DNA from: Polyangiaceae bacterium
Lineage (GTDB): Bacteria; Myxococcota_A; Polyangia; Polyangiales; Polyangiaceae
Assembly (NCBI GenBank): GCA_016719945.1
Contig: JADJYE010000030.1
Span: 372,001 to 436,000, forward strand
Direction of reading: 5' to 3'
Length of the DNA: 64,000 bases
Position 1 is the stretch's first letter; each line of letters opens with the position of its first letter. The notes under the pieces are model-generated. The model worked only from the letters and a program-made list of their open reading frames with translations. It was not told the DNA's origin and did not search any database. Of the stretch, positions 36,286 to 43,938 are shown piece after piece. Made by a program: the position numbers and the translations under genes.

Positions 36286-37188
36286 TCAATCGGCGAGCAC
36301 GTCAGCCACCGAGCGCGCCGAGAGCGCCCGCTCGACCCAGCGGTCGAGCGTTGCCACGTCCTTGGTGCTGAGGATGCGCCCTGCCGTGGCTTCGTCGACC
36401 ACGATGCCTCGAAGACGGAGCAGCTTGAGCAGCGTGCTTGCCTCCCCCTCGGCGCGGCCCTGAGCACGGCCCTCTTCCCGGATGATCTCTAGTGAGCGCA
36501 TGCCACGTTCCTCCAACAGCTCGAGAATTCTAGCGCGAATCTCCGCGGGCGCGGCTCCCTCGATGAGCGAGGCGAGGCGCTGGCGCAGCTGGGTGTCCGC
36601 CAACTCCGTGACAGCCTCGGCGGCGTGGAACACGTCGGCCTCGGCCTCGGGCGATAGGGTGCGGGACCCGCGTGCTGCGGCCTCCGCCGAGCGCGCGAGC
36701 GCGACCAGCACCGCGAGCAGCAGGTGCTCGCGCGCAGCCTGGACCGAGGCGAGGTGCGGGAGATCGCGCGGGCCGAGCACGACGGGTCGCAGCAAAAGCG
36801 CGCCCTCATCGTGCGACCGCCGGGCCCAGCGCGCGGTGGCCTCATCGAACGCCAGCACGACGAGCACCACCCGCGCGCCGTGACGGCCGAGGACGCTGGC
36901 GACCATCTGGATCCAGGCGCGCGGCTTGTCGGGGTCGGGGCGCCGCTGCACCTCGAGCACCACGATCGCACGCACGGGACCGCCCGCCTCGTCGCGCAGC
37001 TCGGCGACGAAGTCAGCGTGGCGATGAGCCGGCACGACCTCGATCGTCGTGGACTCGAGGACAGTCACCGTCTGGGGCGACGCGAGGTCGAGCTGAACTC
37101 CCCCGAGCGCGAGCAGCTCGAGCAGCACCTCCGGATGCTCCCGAAGCACGTCGAGCGGCGCCTCGTGGAAGAGGGTGCTGATGGCCAC
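36286..37188 (-). CDS. Rpn/PD-(D/E)XK-like nuclease family protein, copy 2
   Basis: A 300-residue paralogue of 13094-14020, same strand, from GTG 37188, chosen by alignment with copy 1. About 20 substitutions and one 8-residue deletion in the charged repeat (REEGRAQGRAEGEAS) separate them. The ExQ strand VVLEVQRR and DUF4351-like tail are retained. Similarity at DNA level continues roughly 100 bp upstream of the start. An upstream in-frame extension reaches into the degraded HNH remnant and is probably not translated. Together the two copies form a direct repeat about 23 kb apart. Confidence 0.7.
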   Translation of the reverse strand: MAISTLFHEAPLDVLREHPEVLLELLALGGVQLDLASPQTVTVLESTTIEVVPAHRHADFVAELRDEAGGPVRAIVVLEVQRRPDPDKPRAWIQMVASVLGRHGARVVLVVLAFDEATARWARRSHDEGALLLRPVVLGPRDLPHLASVQAAREHLLLAVLVALARSAEAAARGSRTLSPEAEADVFHAAEAVTELADTQLRQRLASLIEGAAPAEIRARILELLEERGMRSLEIIREEGRAQGRAEGEASTLLKLLRLRGIVVDEATAGRILSTKDVATLDRWVERALSARSVADVLAD

Positions 37189-37314
37189 ACGGGGACACTT
37201 AGCAATCGCGATGCCGGCTCGCAGGGGCCGGCCTACGCGAGGGATGAGGTCGCGCGGGCGCGGTGCGCTCCTGGCGGCCGCCGGCGCCGAAATGGCGACC
37301 GCCGGTCTCAGGTG

Positions 37315-37512
37315 CGTCCTGACACACCCGTCCACATCGATCCCCCAGAACGGCCTCTGCACCAGCGTCGCGTCCACGTCGACCCCGACCTCCTCCGGGG
37401 CCGCGCGGTGATCGCACCCGGGGAAGCGGCACCGTCGATCGCGCCGGCGCAGGGCCCGAGCGAGGGCAGGGGAGACGAGGCGGCTCTTGCGACCGAGAGC
37501 GAGCAGGCTGCC
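37315..37512 (-). pseudogene. Degraded 3' fragment of a DUF222/HNH gene
   Basis: Minus-strand reading gives LGRKSRLVSPALARALRRRD and RRCRFPGCDHRA, then jumps to VDATLVQRPFWGIDVDGCVR. This is the 3' half of the 22955-24367 gene with the central HNH core (about 230 bp) deleted near 37405. The DUF222 half is absent. It lies immediately upstream of Rpn copy 2. The rest of 37189-37684 holds no gene, only this fragment and the palindrome at 37561. Confidence 0.75.
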
Positions 37513-37560
37513 GTTCAGCCAGGGCGACGGCCGCTGCGCGCGTGACGATCAGCCGGCGGG

Positions 37561-37580
37561 GACGATTCCGCGGAATCGTC
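37561..37580. repeat. 20-bp palindrome, copy 4
   Basis: GACGATTCCGCGGAATCGTC, exact consensus, between the HNH fragment and the SDR gene. It marks the right-hand edge of the island; genes beyond it look like ordinary chromosome. Confidence 0.85.
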
Positions 37581-37684
37581 ACTCCGGTGGATCGGGCTCG
37601 AGGCGAGGTGCGGGACATCGCGCGCCACCACCTTCCAGGGGTCCACGCTTCCCCCGACCCGGCCGTGCCGGTAGCGTCGCGCGG

Positions 37685-38506
37685 ATGAGCTCCTCCCAGC
37701 GTCGCTTCGTGGGTCAGACCGTGCTCGTCACCGGCGCATCGCTCGGCGTGGGCCGCGCGGTGGCCCACGCATTCCACGCGGAGGGCGCCAACGTGGTGAT
37801 GGTGGCGCGGCGGCTGGGGCCGCTGGAGGAGGCGGCGAAGGGCCTCGAGCGCGCCGCCTGCATCGCCGCGGACGTCGCCGACGTGGGGGCGCTCGGCGGG
37901 CTCGTGGACGCGTGCGTGGCGCGGTTCGGCGGTCTCGACGGATTGGTGAACAACGCGGGCCTGCACTCCCGCGGGCCGGTCGAGCGGAACGCCGCCGAGG
38001 ACCTCGCGGCGATGGTCGACGTGAACTTGCGCGCCCCGATCGTCCTCACGCGGCTGGCCTTGCCGCAGCTGCTCGCGCGCAGGGGCTTCGTGGTGCAGGT
38101 GGCCAGCCTCGCGGGGAAGGTGCCGCTGGAGGGCGCCGCGACCTACTCGGCGACCAAGTTCGGGCTCCGCGCCTTCAGCATCGCGCTGGCGCAGGAGGTG
38201 AGCGAGCGCGGCGTGAGGGCGTGCCTCGTGAGCCCGGGGCCGATCGACACCGGCTTCATCATGGACGAGCTCGACCGGGTCGAGGACATCGTGTTCAGTC
38301 AGGCGATGTGCACCGCGGACGACGTCGCCCGCATGGTGCTGGACTGCGCCGAGGACGGGCAGATCGAGCGGCAGTACCCCGAGAGCGGCGGGCGGCTCGC
38401 GACGCTCGGCTACCTGATGCCCGGGCTGCGGCGCCGGCTCAAGCCGTTGCTCGAGGCGCGCGGCCGCGCCGTGAAGGAGCGCTTGCGTCGCGAGCGGAGG
38501 GGGTGA
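37685..38506 (+). CDS. Short-chain dehydrogenase/reductase
   Basis: A 273-residue classical SDR. The NAD(P)-binding TGASLGVGRAVAHAF is near residue 14, NNAG near 90, the catalytic Ser sits in VVQVASLAGKVP, and YSATK gives the YxxxK pair. PGPIDTGF follows in the substrate loop. The basic C-terminal tail (MPGLRRRLKPLLEARGRAVK) may associate with membranes, as in SDRs acting on lipids, but the substrate is unknown. ATG 37685 gives the natural N-terminus. It is the first gene right of the defence island. Confidence 0.9.
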   Translation: MSSSQRRFVGQTVLVTGASLGVGRAVAHAFHAEGANVVMVARRLGPLEEAAKGLERAACIAADVADVGALGGLVDACVARFGGLDGLVNNAGLHSRGPVERNAAEDLAAMVDVNLRAPIVLTRLALPQLLARRGFVVQVASLAGKVPLEGAATYSATKFGLRAFSIALAQEVSERGVRACLVSPGPIDTGFIMDELDRVEDIVFSQAMCTADDVARMVLDCAEDGQIERQYPESGGRLATLGYLMPGLRRRLKPLLEARGRAVKERLRRERRG

Positions 38507-38584
38507 CGGCGGGCGGCGCGCCCGCCACCGAGGCATCGCCCCCGGGCTGGACGCGCAGCCGGCTGCGGGCTAGCGCGACGCACC

Positions 38585-39418
38585 ATGCGCCGTCTATCCA
38601 TCCTCAGCTCACTGGTCCTCACGGCTTGCTTTGGCGGCCAGTCCAATCCGACGGGCTCTGCCTCTGCTGCTGCCTCGTCGGAGCCGCAGGTGGAGGCGCT
38701 GCAGGGGGCGCTCACCGGCGCGCGCATCCTCGAGGCGAAGGACCTGGTCAAGACGGGCGACGCTTGGGGTGCTGCCTTGGCCAAGCTCGAGCGCTTCCTG
38801 GGCAAGCCCACGCGGGTCGACGGTGAAGACCATGGCTGGGCGGTGATCGATGGGCCCCAATGCGTCAGCCTGCAGGCCTTCAGGGGTGACGGGTCGCTCA
38901 TGCAGCCGAGCCGACCCGGGGACGTCGTCATCTCGATCGGCACCAATCAGGTCAACAAGGACCAGGCGGAGTGGCGCGATTGCGTCCGGGCAGCTGGCAA
39001 GGGTCAGCTCCCGCCTGAAGATCCGAGCGCGGCGGGACCGCCGAGCGATGGATCCACCGTTCCCCTGGCGACGGTGCTCCAGATGGCGATCAAGGGCCGG
39101 TCGAAGTGGCACGACAAGCGCATCAAGATCGCGGCTCAGCTGCGCCAGACGACGTCGTTGAACGCCGCCAATGGCGTCGAGATCGTGACCGTCCACTTGG
39201 TGGAAGAGAAGGACAAGAGCGACAGCCGCCTCGCCTGCGCCCTCAAGGACGATGCGTCGAAGCCCGGCTCCCAGGCCGAGTTTTCCCCGCTCGTCGCCGA
39301 GGCCACGCTGGAGGTCAGCGAGACGACGGATGACGCGGGCCTGCCCGCCTTCAAGGTCTCGGCCTACGATTGCGTGATCACCTTCGATGCGGCGGCCGCG
39401 GGCGCCGCGCCGCGCTGA
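38585..39418 (+). CDS. Predicted lipoprotein of unknown function
   Basis: A 277-residue protein with signal peptide MRRLSILSSLVLTACFGG (lipobox VLTAC) and a Ser/Ala linker to about residue 35. Two globular parts follow: one around WAVIDGPQCVSLQAFRGDG and DVVISIGTNQV, and a second with KRIKIAAQLRQT and VEIVTVHLVEEKDKS, which has an OB-like strand pattern. No family is recognised. It is not clearly coupled to the SDR gene; the gap is 78 bp. Confidence 0.75.
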   Translation: MRRLSILSSLVLTACFGGQSNPTGSASAAASSEPQVEALQGALTGARILEAKDLVKTGDAWGAALAKLERFLGKPTRVDGEDHGWAVIDGPQCVSLQAFRGDGSLMQPSRPGDVVISIGTNQVNKDQAEWRDCVRAAGKGQLPPEDPSAAGPPSDGSTVPLATVLQMAIKGRSKWHDKRIKIAAQLRQTTSLNAANGVEIVTVHLVEEKDKSDSRLACALKDDASKPGSQAEFSPLVAEATLEVSETTDDAGLPAFKVSAYDCVITFDAAAAGAAPR

Positions 39419-39467
39419 CGAGCGCGAGCTGTCGCGCTCCGCCCTCACAGGCTACGCTCTGCCCCGG

Positions 39468-40568
39468 ATGTTCCGCGCGGCTCGCCTCTGTGTGCTGGTG
39501 CTCGCGGCGGCCTGCAACCTGGCCATCGGGCTCGACGACTACGTCTTCGAAGGCGGCGCGGCAGAGGGCGCGGGTGGCGTGGGGGGTGAGCCGTCGGCGG
39601 GGGGCGCGGGCGGCGCGCCGTCTGGTGGCGGCGGGGCCCTGGGCGGCGGCGGTGCGGCGCCCCTCACGCCGCCCCAGCCCATCCCCGACTCGGCCACCGA
39701 GCACTGCATCGACGGCCAGATGGTGTCGCCCCCACCGGTCGTGGGCGCGGCCTCGTTCGGCCAAGACTGCAGCTACCCGGACTCCCCGCCACACATGCTC
39801 ACGGTGGGGGCGGAGGTCCTCTCGGACGACGTCACCGGCCTGTCGTGGCAGCTCGTGGGCACCACGATGGACGGAGCGCTGGCCGCGGGGCACTGCGCGG
39901 ACGAGACGACGGGTGGGCTCTCGCCGGGGTCGTGGCGCGTCCCCACGCTGTACGAGCTGACGACCCTGCTCGACGTGGGGCTGACGACCCCTTTCCTCGA
40001 TCTGGAGGTCTTCACCCTCCCGCGTGACCTGGTGTGGACGCAGAGCCCGGCGGATGGCGGAGGGACCTTCGCCGTGGGGGACGGCTCCTTCTCGTGCGAC
40101 CCGCCGAGCGAGCCCGGCGCCTCGGCGTGCGCCGCGACCGGGGTGACCGCCACGGCCCTGTGCATGACAGGGACGACGCCGCCGCGCGCGTTCGTCCCTG
40201 GCTCGAGCGCGGCCACCGTGATCGACGATCGATCCTTGCTGGAGTGGCAGGTCGACGCCGCGCTAACCAACCAGACGTGGCTGCAGGCGCTGCAGACCTG
40301 CGAGGCGCTCACGCTGGCCGGCCACGACGACTGGCGCCTGCCGAGCGTGAAGGAGCTGACCTCCCTGCTCGATCCGACGGGGGAGCCGCTGCTCCACCTG
40401 ACGAGCTTGAACGAGCGGACCTGGACGTCGACGCCGCGCAACCAGACCGACGGAGACGGCAACGAGGCCTTCGCTGTCACGTTCGGTGTCGGCGGCTACT
40501 CGAGCATCCTGACAGGAGAGGCCGCGCGGGCCCGCTGCGTCAGGGGCCCCGTGACCGAGCTGCCTTGA
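39468..40568 (+). CDS. DUF1566 (Lcl-type) lipoprotein
   Basis: A 366-residue protein with lipobox LAAAC at the end of the signal peptide. A long Gly/Ala linker (GGAAEGAGGVGG...) runs to about residue 65. Two DUF1566-type modules contain the marks VTGLSWQLV and GSWRVPTLYELTTLLD, then LLEWQVDAAL and HDDWRLPSVKELTSLLD, with the closing ARCVRG. Such C-type-lectin-like modules occur in surface lipoproteins of myxobacteria; ligand unknown. The gene converges with the TPR-PEGA gene, stop to stop within 7 bp. Confidence 0.85.
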   Translation: MFRAARLCVLVLAAACNLAIGLDDYVFEGGAAEGAGGVGGEPSAGGAGGAPSGGGGALGGGGAAPLTPPQPIPDSATEHCIDGQMVSPPPVVGAASFGQDCSYPDSPPHMLTVGAEVLSDDVTGLSWQLVGTTMDGALAAGHCADETTGGLSPGSWRVPTLYELTTLLDVGLTTPFLDLEVFTLPRDLVWTQSPADGGGTFAVGDGSFSCDPPSEPGASACAATGVTATALCMTGTTPPRAFVPGSSAATVIDDRSLLEWQVDAALTNQTWLQALQTCEALTLAGHDDWRLPSVKELTSLLDPTGEPLLHLTSLNERTWTSTPRNQTDGDGNEAFAVTFGVGGYSSILTGEAARARCVRGPVTELP

Positions 40569-40574
40569 GCGCGC

Positions 40575-41501
40575 TCAGAACGTGACGAACCAGCTCGCGC
40601 CGCCGCCCGTCGGTCCGAGCTGGGCGCGCAGGCCGGTCGTCCCGGCAGGGCTCGCCTTGTCGGGCGCGTAGATCGCCGCGAACGTCCCCCCCACGAGCCC
40701 AGCCCCACCGAGCACGAACGAGAGGGTGGAGACCCACGAGTAGGTGACCGCGCGCGCGTGGATCGGCTCGAGCGACGCGTCGCAGCGCTGCCCTTCACAG
40801 CGCTCGTCGAGCGTCCCCTTCTCGGCGATCGCGAGCCCGCCCATGATCGCGCCGACCAGCAAGGCGGCCCCGCTCGCGCCGAACGTCACCGCCGCGGGCA
40901 CGTAGTCTCGGCCTGGGGGCGGCGGCGCGCCGGCGTCGAAGGAGAGCGCGATGGACTCGCCCTCCGCGAGGGTGATCGATCGCCGTTGCTCGCCGGAGCG
41001 CAGCCCGCGCACCTCGATCTGGTGTTTCCCTGGGTTGAGCTCGATGTCCGCCTCGAGGGCGGCTCGCTCCACGCCGTCCACGAGCACGTTCGCGGCCGCC
41101 GCGCTGGTGGCGTCTCCGGTGATCGTCACCCTCAGGCGCCCGATCTTCGCCTCCACCTCGGGCAGCTCGCGCTTGGCGTCCTCGATCGCCTGTCGGAAGG
41201 GCTTCGGATCGTCAGGGCTGGGCGTCCAGCTGGCCGCCTCGCGGTAGCGGCGCGCCGCCTCGACGAAGCGGCCGAGCTTCACGTTGGCGCGGGCCTCGAT
41301 CAGGTTGATGGTCGGGATGGGGGCCTTCTTGCGAGCGTCCTGCAGCAGATCGATCGCCTTCTGGAACTGGCCGTCGACGAAGTGCTCGTAGGCGCGCTGC
41401 GCGAGCTCTTTCGCCGTCGGCTCCTGGGCGGAGGCGGGCGGCGCGATCGCGACCAGCGCGGCCACCAGGACCCATCGAAGCACGCACGCAGAGTCGCTCA
41501 T
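40575..41501 (-). CDS. TPR/PEGA-type exported protein coupled to a Ser/Thr kinase
   Basis: A 308-residue protein. The signal peptide ends APPASAQE. TPR-like helices follow (ELAQRAYEHFVDGQFQKAI, ARANVKLGRFVEAARRYREAA). A PEGA-like beta module comes next (ANVLVDGVERAALEADIELNPG, HQIEVRGL). Two transmembrane segments lie near the end (AVTFGASGAALLVGAIMGGLAI and a second after YSWVST). ATG 41501 overlaps the kinase stop (ATGA), so it is translationally coupled to the kinase. This kinase-TPR/PEGA pairing is common in myxobacteria and suggests an envelope sensor or scaffold, though the substrate is unknown. Confidence 0.8.
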   Translation of the reverse strand: MSDSACVLRWVLVAALVAIAPPASAQEPTAKELAQRAYEHFVDGQFQKAIDLLQDARKKAPIPTINLIEARANVKLGRFVEAARRYREAASWTPSPDDPKPFRQAIEDAKRELPEVEAKIGRLRVTITGDATSAAAANVLVDGVERAALEADIELNPGKHQIEVRGLRSGEQRRSITLAEGESIALSFDAGAPPPPGRDYVPAAVTFGASGAALLVGAIMGGLAIAEKGTLDERCEGQRCDASLEPIHARAVTYSWVSTLSFVLGGAGLVGGTFAAIYAPDKASPAGTTGLRAQLGPTGGGASWFVTF

Positions 41502-42820
41502 TCCAGGCCGAAGTCGAAGGTCTTGGGCGCCCGTTGGACCGGCCCCTTCGCGCTCGCGCGGGGCTTCGCGGAGGCGCTCGCCGAGGTGACCGCGGCCGAG
41601 GCCTCGACCGGGAGCGCAGCGACCGTCGCGGAGGTGGAGAGGCCGGCGGCGGGCGCGACCCGCGGCTCGGAGCTGGTCTCGGGGGCCGTGGCGAGGGAGG
41701 CCGCGCTCGCCGCTCGCTGCGTGTCGGCGCCTCCGTTCGACGATCGCCACACGAGCGCGGTCGCGCCGGCGAGGGTCAGCGCGGCGACGGCTCCGGCGAA
41801 CTTCAGGCGCCCCTTGCCGTCGCGCGGCCTGACGTCGCTCGCGGTGCCGATCTTGGTCGTCGCGTCGACGGGCTCGACCCGCTGTCCGTCTTGCGGCGAG
41901 GCCAGCGGCTGAGGCACGGCCACCAGCCCGGACGAGCTCTGCACCGCCTCCGCGAAGGACGAGCCGACGCCCGAGCCCGCGAGCGCCGCGAGCTGACCCG
42001 CGAGCTCTCGCGCCGACTGGAAGCGCAGCGCCGGATCCCGGGCCAGCGCGCGCGCGAAGAAGGTGTCCCAGGACGGGTCGAGATCGGCGCGACCTGCCGT
42101 ACCGAGGGGATCGGGGCGGTGCACGTTGACGACGATGTCGCCCATCGCGGTGCCGCGGAACGGCAAGGCGCCGGTCAGCGCGCGAAAGACGATGACCCCG
42201 AGCGACCAAAGGTCGCTGCGCAGATCCACGTTCGGGAGCCCGCGCACCTGCTCGGGGCTCATGTAGTGGGGCGAGCCGAGCGTCGAGCCTGCCTCGGTCA
42301 GCGTCTCCCCGGCGACCTCCCGCTCGGCGCGGGCGACCCCGAAGTCGAGGACCTTCACGCGCAGCTCGTCCTCGTCACGCACCAGGAAGATGTTGGCCGG
42401 CTTGAGATCGCGATGGACTACCCCCGCCTCGTGCGCCTTTCGCAGGCCCCGCGCGATCTGGGTCACCAGCGGGCTGAGCCGCGCGGCGGAGAGGCGGCCT
42501 TCGCGCTTCAGCAGCGCGTTGAAGTCTTCCCCTTGGAGCAGCTCCATGACCAGGTAGGGCACGCCCTCGTGCTCCCCCTGATCGAAGACCCTCACCACGT
42601 AGGGGCTCTCGATCAGCGCCGCGATCCGGGTCTCGCGCTCGAAGCGGCGCCGGCCGAGCTCGGTGCCCGACAGCACACCGTCGAGGAACTTGATGGCGAC
42701 CAGCTGCCCGAGGTCGCGGTTCTTCGCGCGAAACACGATCTCCATCCCGTCCTTTCCGAGCGGGGCTTCCAGCACGTAGCGTTCCCCGACCACCAGGCCG
42801 GGCGCGAGCACAGGGGCCAC
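41498..42820 (-). CDS. Hanks-type Ser/Thr protein kinase with one transmembrane helix
   Basis: A 440-residue kinase. Catalytic features are VAIKFLDG (Lys), HRDLKPANIFL (catalytic loop), VKVLDFGVARA (DFG), GSPHYMSPEQVRG and SDLWSLGVIVFRALTG. The Gly-rich loop is atypical: LGKDGMEIVFRA, where two glycines of the usual GxGGMGxV are Asp and Glu, so ATP binding may be altered, although all other motifs are intact. A transmembrane helix (FAGAVAALTLAGATALVW) follows a Pro/Gln linker, leaving an Ala/Ser-rich periplasmic tail. It is coupled to the TPR/PEGA gene by an ATGA overlap. Confidence 0.9.
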   Translation of the reverse strand: MAPVLAPGLVVGERYVLEAPLGKDGMEIVFRAKNRDLGQLVAIKFLDGVLSGTELGRRRFERETRIAALIESPYVVRVFDQGEHEGVPYLVMELLQGEDFNALLKREGRLSAARLSPLVTQIARGLRKAHEAGVVHRDLKPANIFLVRDEDELRVKVLDFGVARAEREVAGETLTEAGSTLGSPHYMSPEQVRGLPNVDLRSDLWSLGVIVFRALTGALPFRGTAMGDIVVNVHRPDPLGTAGRADLDPSWDTFFARALARDPALRFQSARELAGQLAALAGSGVGSSFAEAVQSSSGLVAVPQPLASPQDGQRVEPVDATTKIGTASDVRPRDGKGRLKFAGAVAALTLAGATALVWRSSNGGADTQRAASAASLATAPETSSEPRVAPAAGLSTSATVAALPVEASAAVTSASASAKPRASAKGPVQRAPKTFDFGLE

Positions 42821-42873
42821 CGGCCGAAAGGTAGCCTGAACTGCCCGAGCCAGCGAGTCTGTGCCCCGCCGAC

Positions 42874-43938
42874 TTACCCCCCGCCTCGCATCGCTCTGAG
42901 GAACGCCTCACGATCCCGCGCGCGAGACAGGGCGGTCTCCGCCGAGATGCGGCCCTTGGCGACGAGCTCGGCGAGGGCCATGTCGAGGGTCTGCATGCCC
43001 TGGGCCTTGCCGGCCTGCATGAGGGAGGGGATCTGGTAGGTCTTGCCGTCGCGGATCAGGGTGGAGAGGGCGCTCGAGCCGAGCAGGATCTCTTGAGCGG
43101 CGACGCGGCCCGCGCCGTCGGCCGAGGGCATGAGCTCCTGCGCGATGACGGAGACCAGTGAGTCGGCGAGCAGGCCGCGGATCATCGGCTGCTCGTCGGC
43201 CGGGAAGGCGTTGACGAAGCGGTCGACGGTGGCCGGCGCGCTGTTGGTATGAACGGTGGCGAAGACCAGCACGCCGAAGCTCGACAGGCGCAGGGCGAGG
43301 GCCATCGTCTCGGCACCCCGCAGCTCGCCGACGAGGATGACGTCGGCGTCCTCGCGGCCGGCGCTCTTCATGGCGGTCGCGAAGTCGGGGACGTGGCGTC
43401 CGACCTCCCGCTGGGTGAAGCGCGCGAGCTTCGGCTTGTGCACGAACTCGATCGGATCCTCGATGGTGAGGATGTGGCACGAGCGCTTGTCGTTGATATG
43501 GTCGAGCATCGCGGCGAGCGTCGTGCTCTTGCCGCTGCCGGTCGGGCCAGTCACGAGGATCAGGCCGGCCTTGCGCTCCGACACGGCGCGGATCGCGTCC
43601 GGACAGCTCAGGTCTTGGAGGGTGGCGACCTTGCTGGGGATGACGCGGAAGACCGCGCCGAAGCCGGTCGACTTCTTGAAGTAGCTCGCGCGAAAGCGCG
43701 CTTTGTCGCCGAAGGCGTGGGCGAAGTCGAGGTCGAGCTCCGCCTCGAGCCGCTGCCTCTGATCGGCCGAGATGAGCGGGAACAGCAGCGCGGAGATCTC
43801 CTCGGTCGTGGACGGCGCGTTGCGCGCGGGGATGAGCTCGCCGCGGACGCGGAGCATCGGCGGCTTGCCGACGCTCAGGTGCAGATCGCTCGCCTTGCGC
43901 TGCAGGAGCAGGTCGAAGAACGGGTCGATCGCCGGCAT
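42874..43938 (-). CDS. PilT-like twitching/secretion ATPase
   Basis: A 354-residue PilT/GspE-family ATPase. It starts MPAIDPFFDLLLQRKASDLH. Walker A is LVTGPTGSGKSTTLAAMLDHI, the Asp box ILTIEDPIEFVH, Walker B VILVGELRGAETM and the His box ATVHTNSAPATVDRFVNAFP. The C-terminus RMRGGG-like end is short. It overlaps the longer paralogue upstream (ATG 43938 in TGATG). No pilin or PilC/PilQ gene is in the window, so a pilus role is not established; such PilT-like pairs are frequent in myxobacteria, sometimes in gliding or regulatory contexts. Confidence 0.88.
   Translation of the reverse strand: MPAIDPFFDLLLQRKASDLHLSVGKPPMLRVRGELIPARNAPSTTEEISALLFPLISADQRQRLEAELDLDFAHAFGDKARFRASYFKKSTGFGAVFRVIPSKVATLQDLSCPDAIRAVSERKAGLILVTGPTGSGKSTTLAAMLDHINDKRSCHILTIEDPIEFVHKPKLARFTQREVGRHVPDFATAMKSAGREDADVILVGELRGAETMALALRLSSFGVLVFATVHTNSAPATVDRFVNAFPADEQPMIRGLLADSLVSVIAQELMPSADGAGRVAAQEILLGSSALSTLIRDGKTYQIPSLMQAGKAQGMQTLDMALAELVAKGRISAETALSRARDREAFLRAMRGGG

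Noticed and set aside
36189..37377. Longer N-terminus for Rpn copy 2 from 37377
   Set aside because: The extra residues are the 3' end of the degraded HNH gene (RPFWGIDVDGCVR), and copy 1 starts at the GTG equivalent to 37188.
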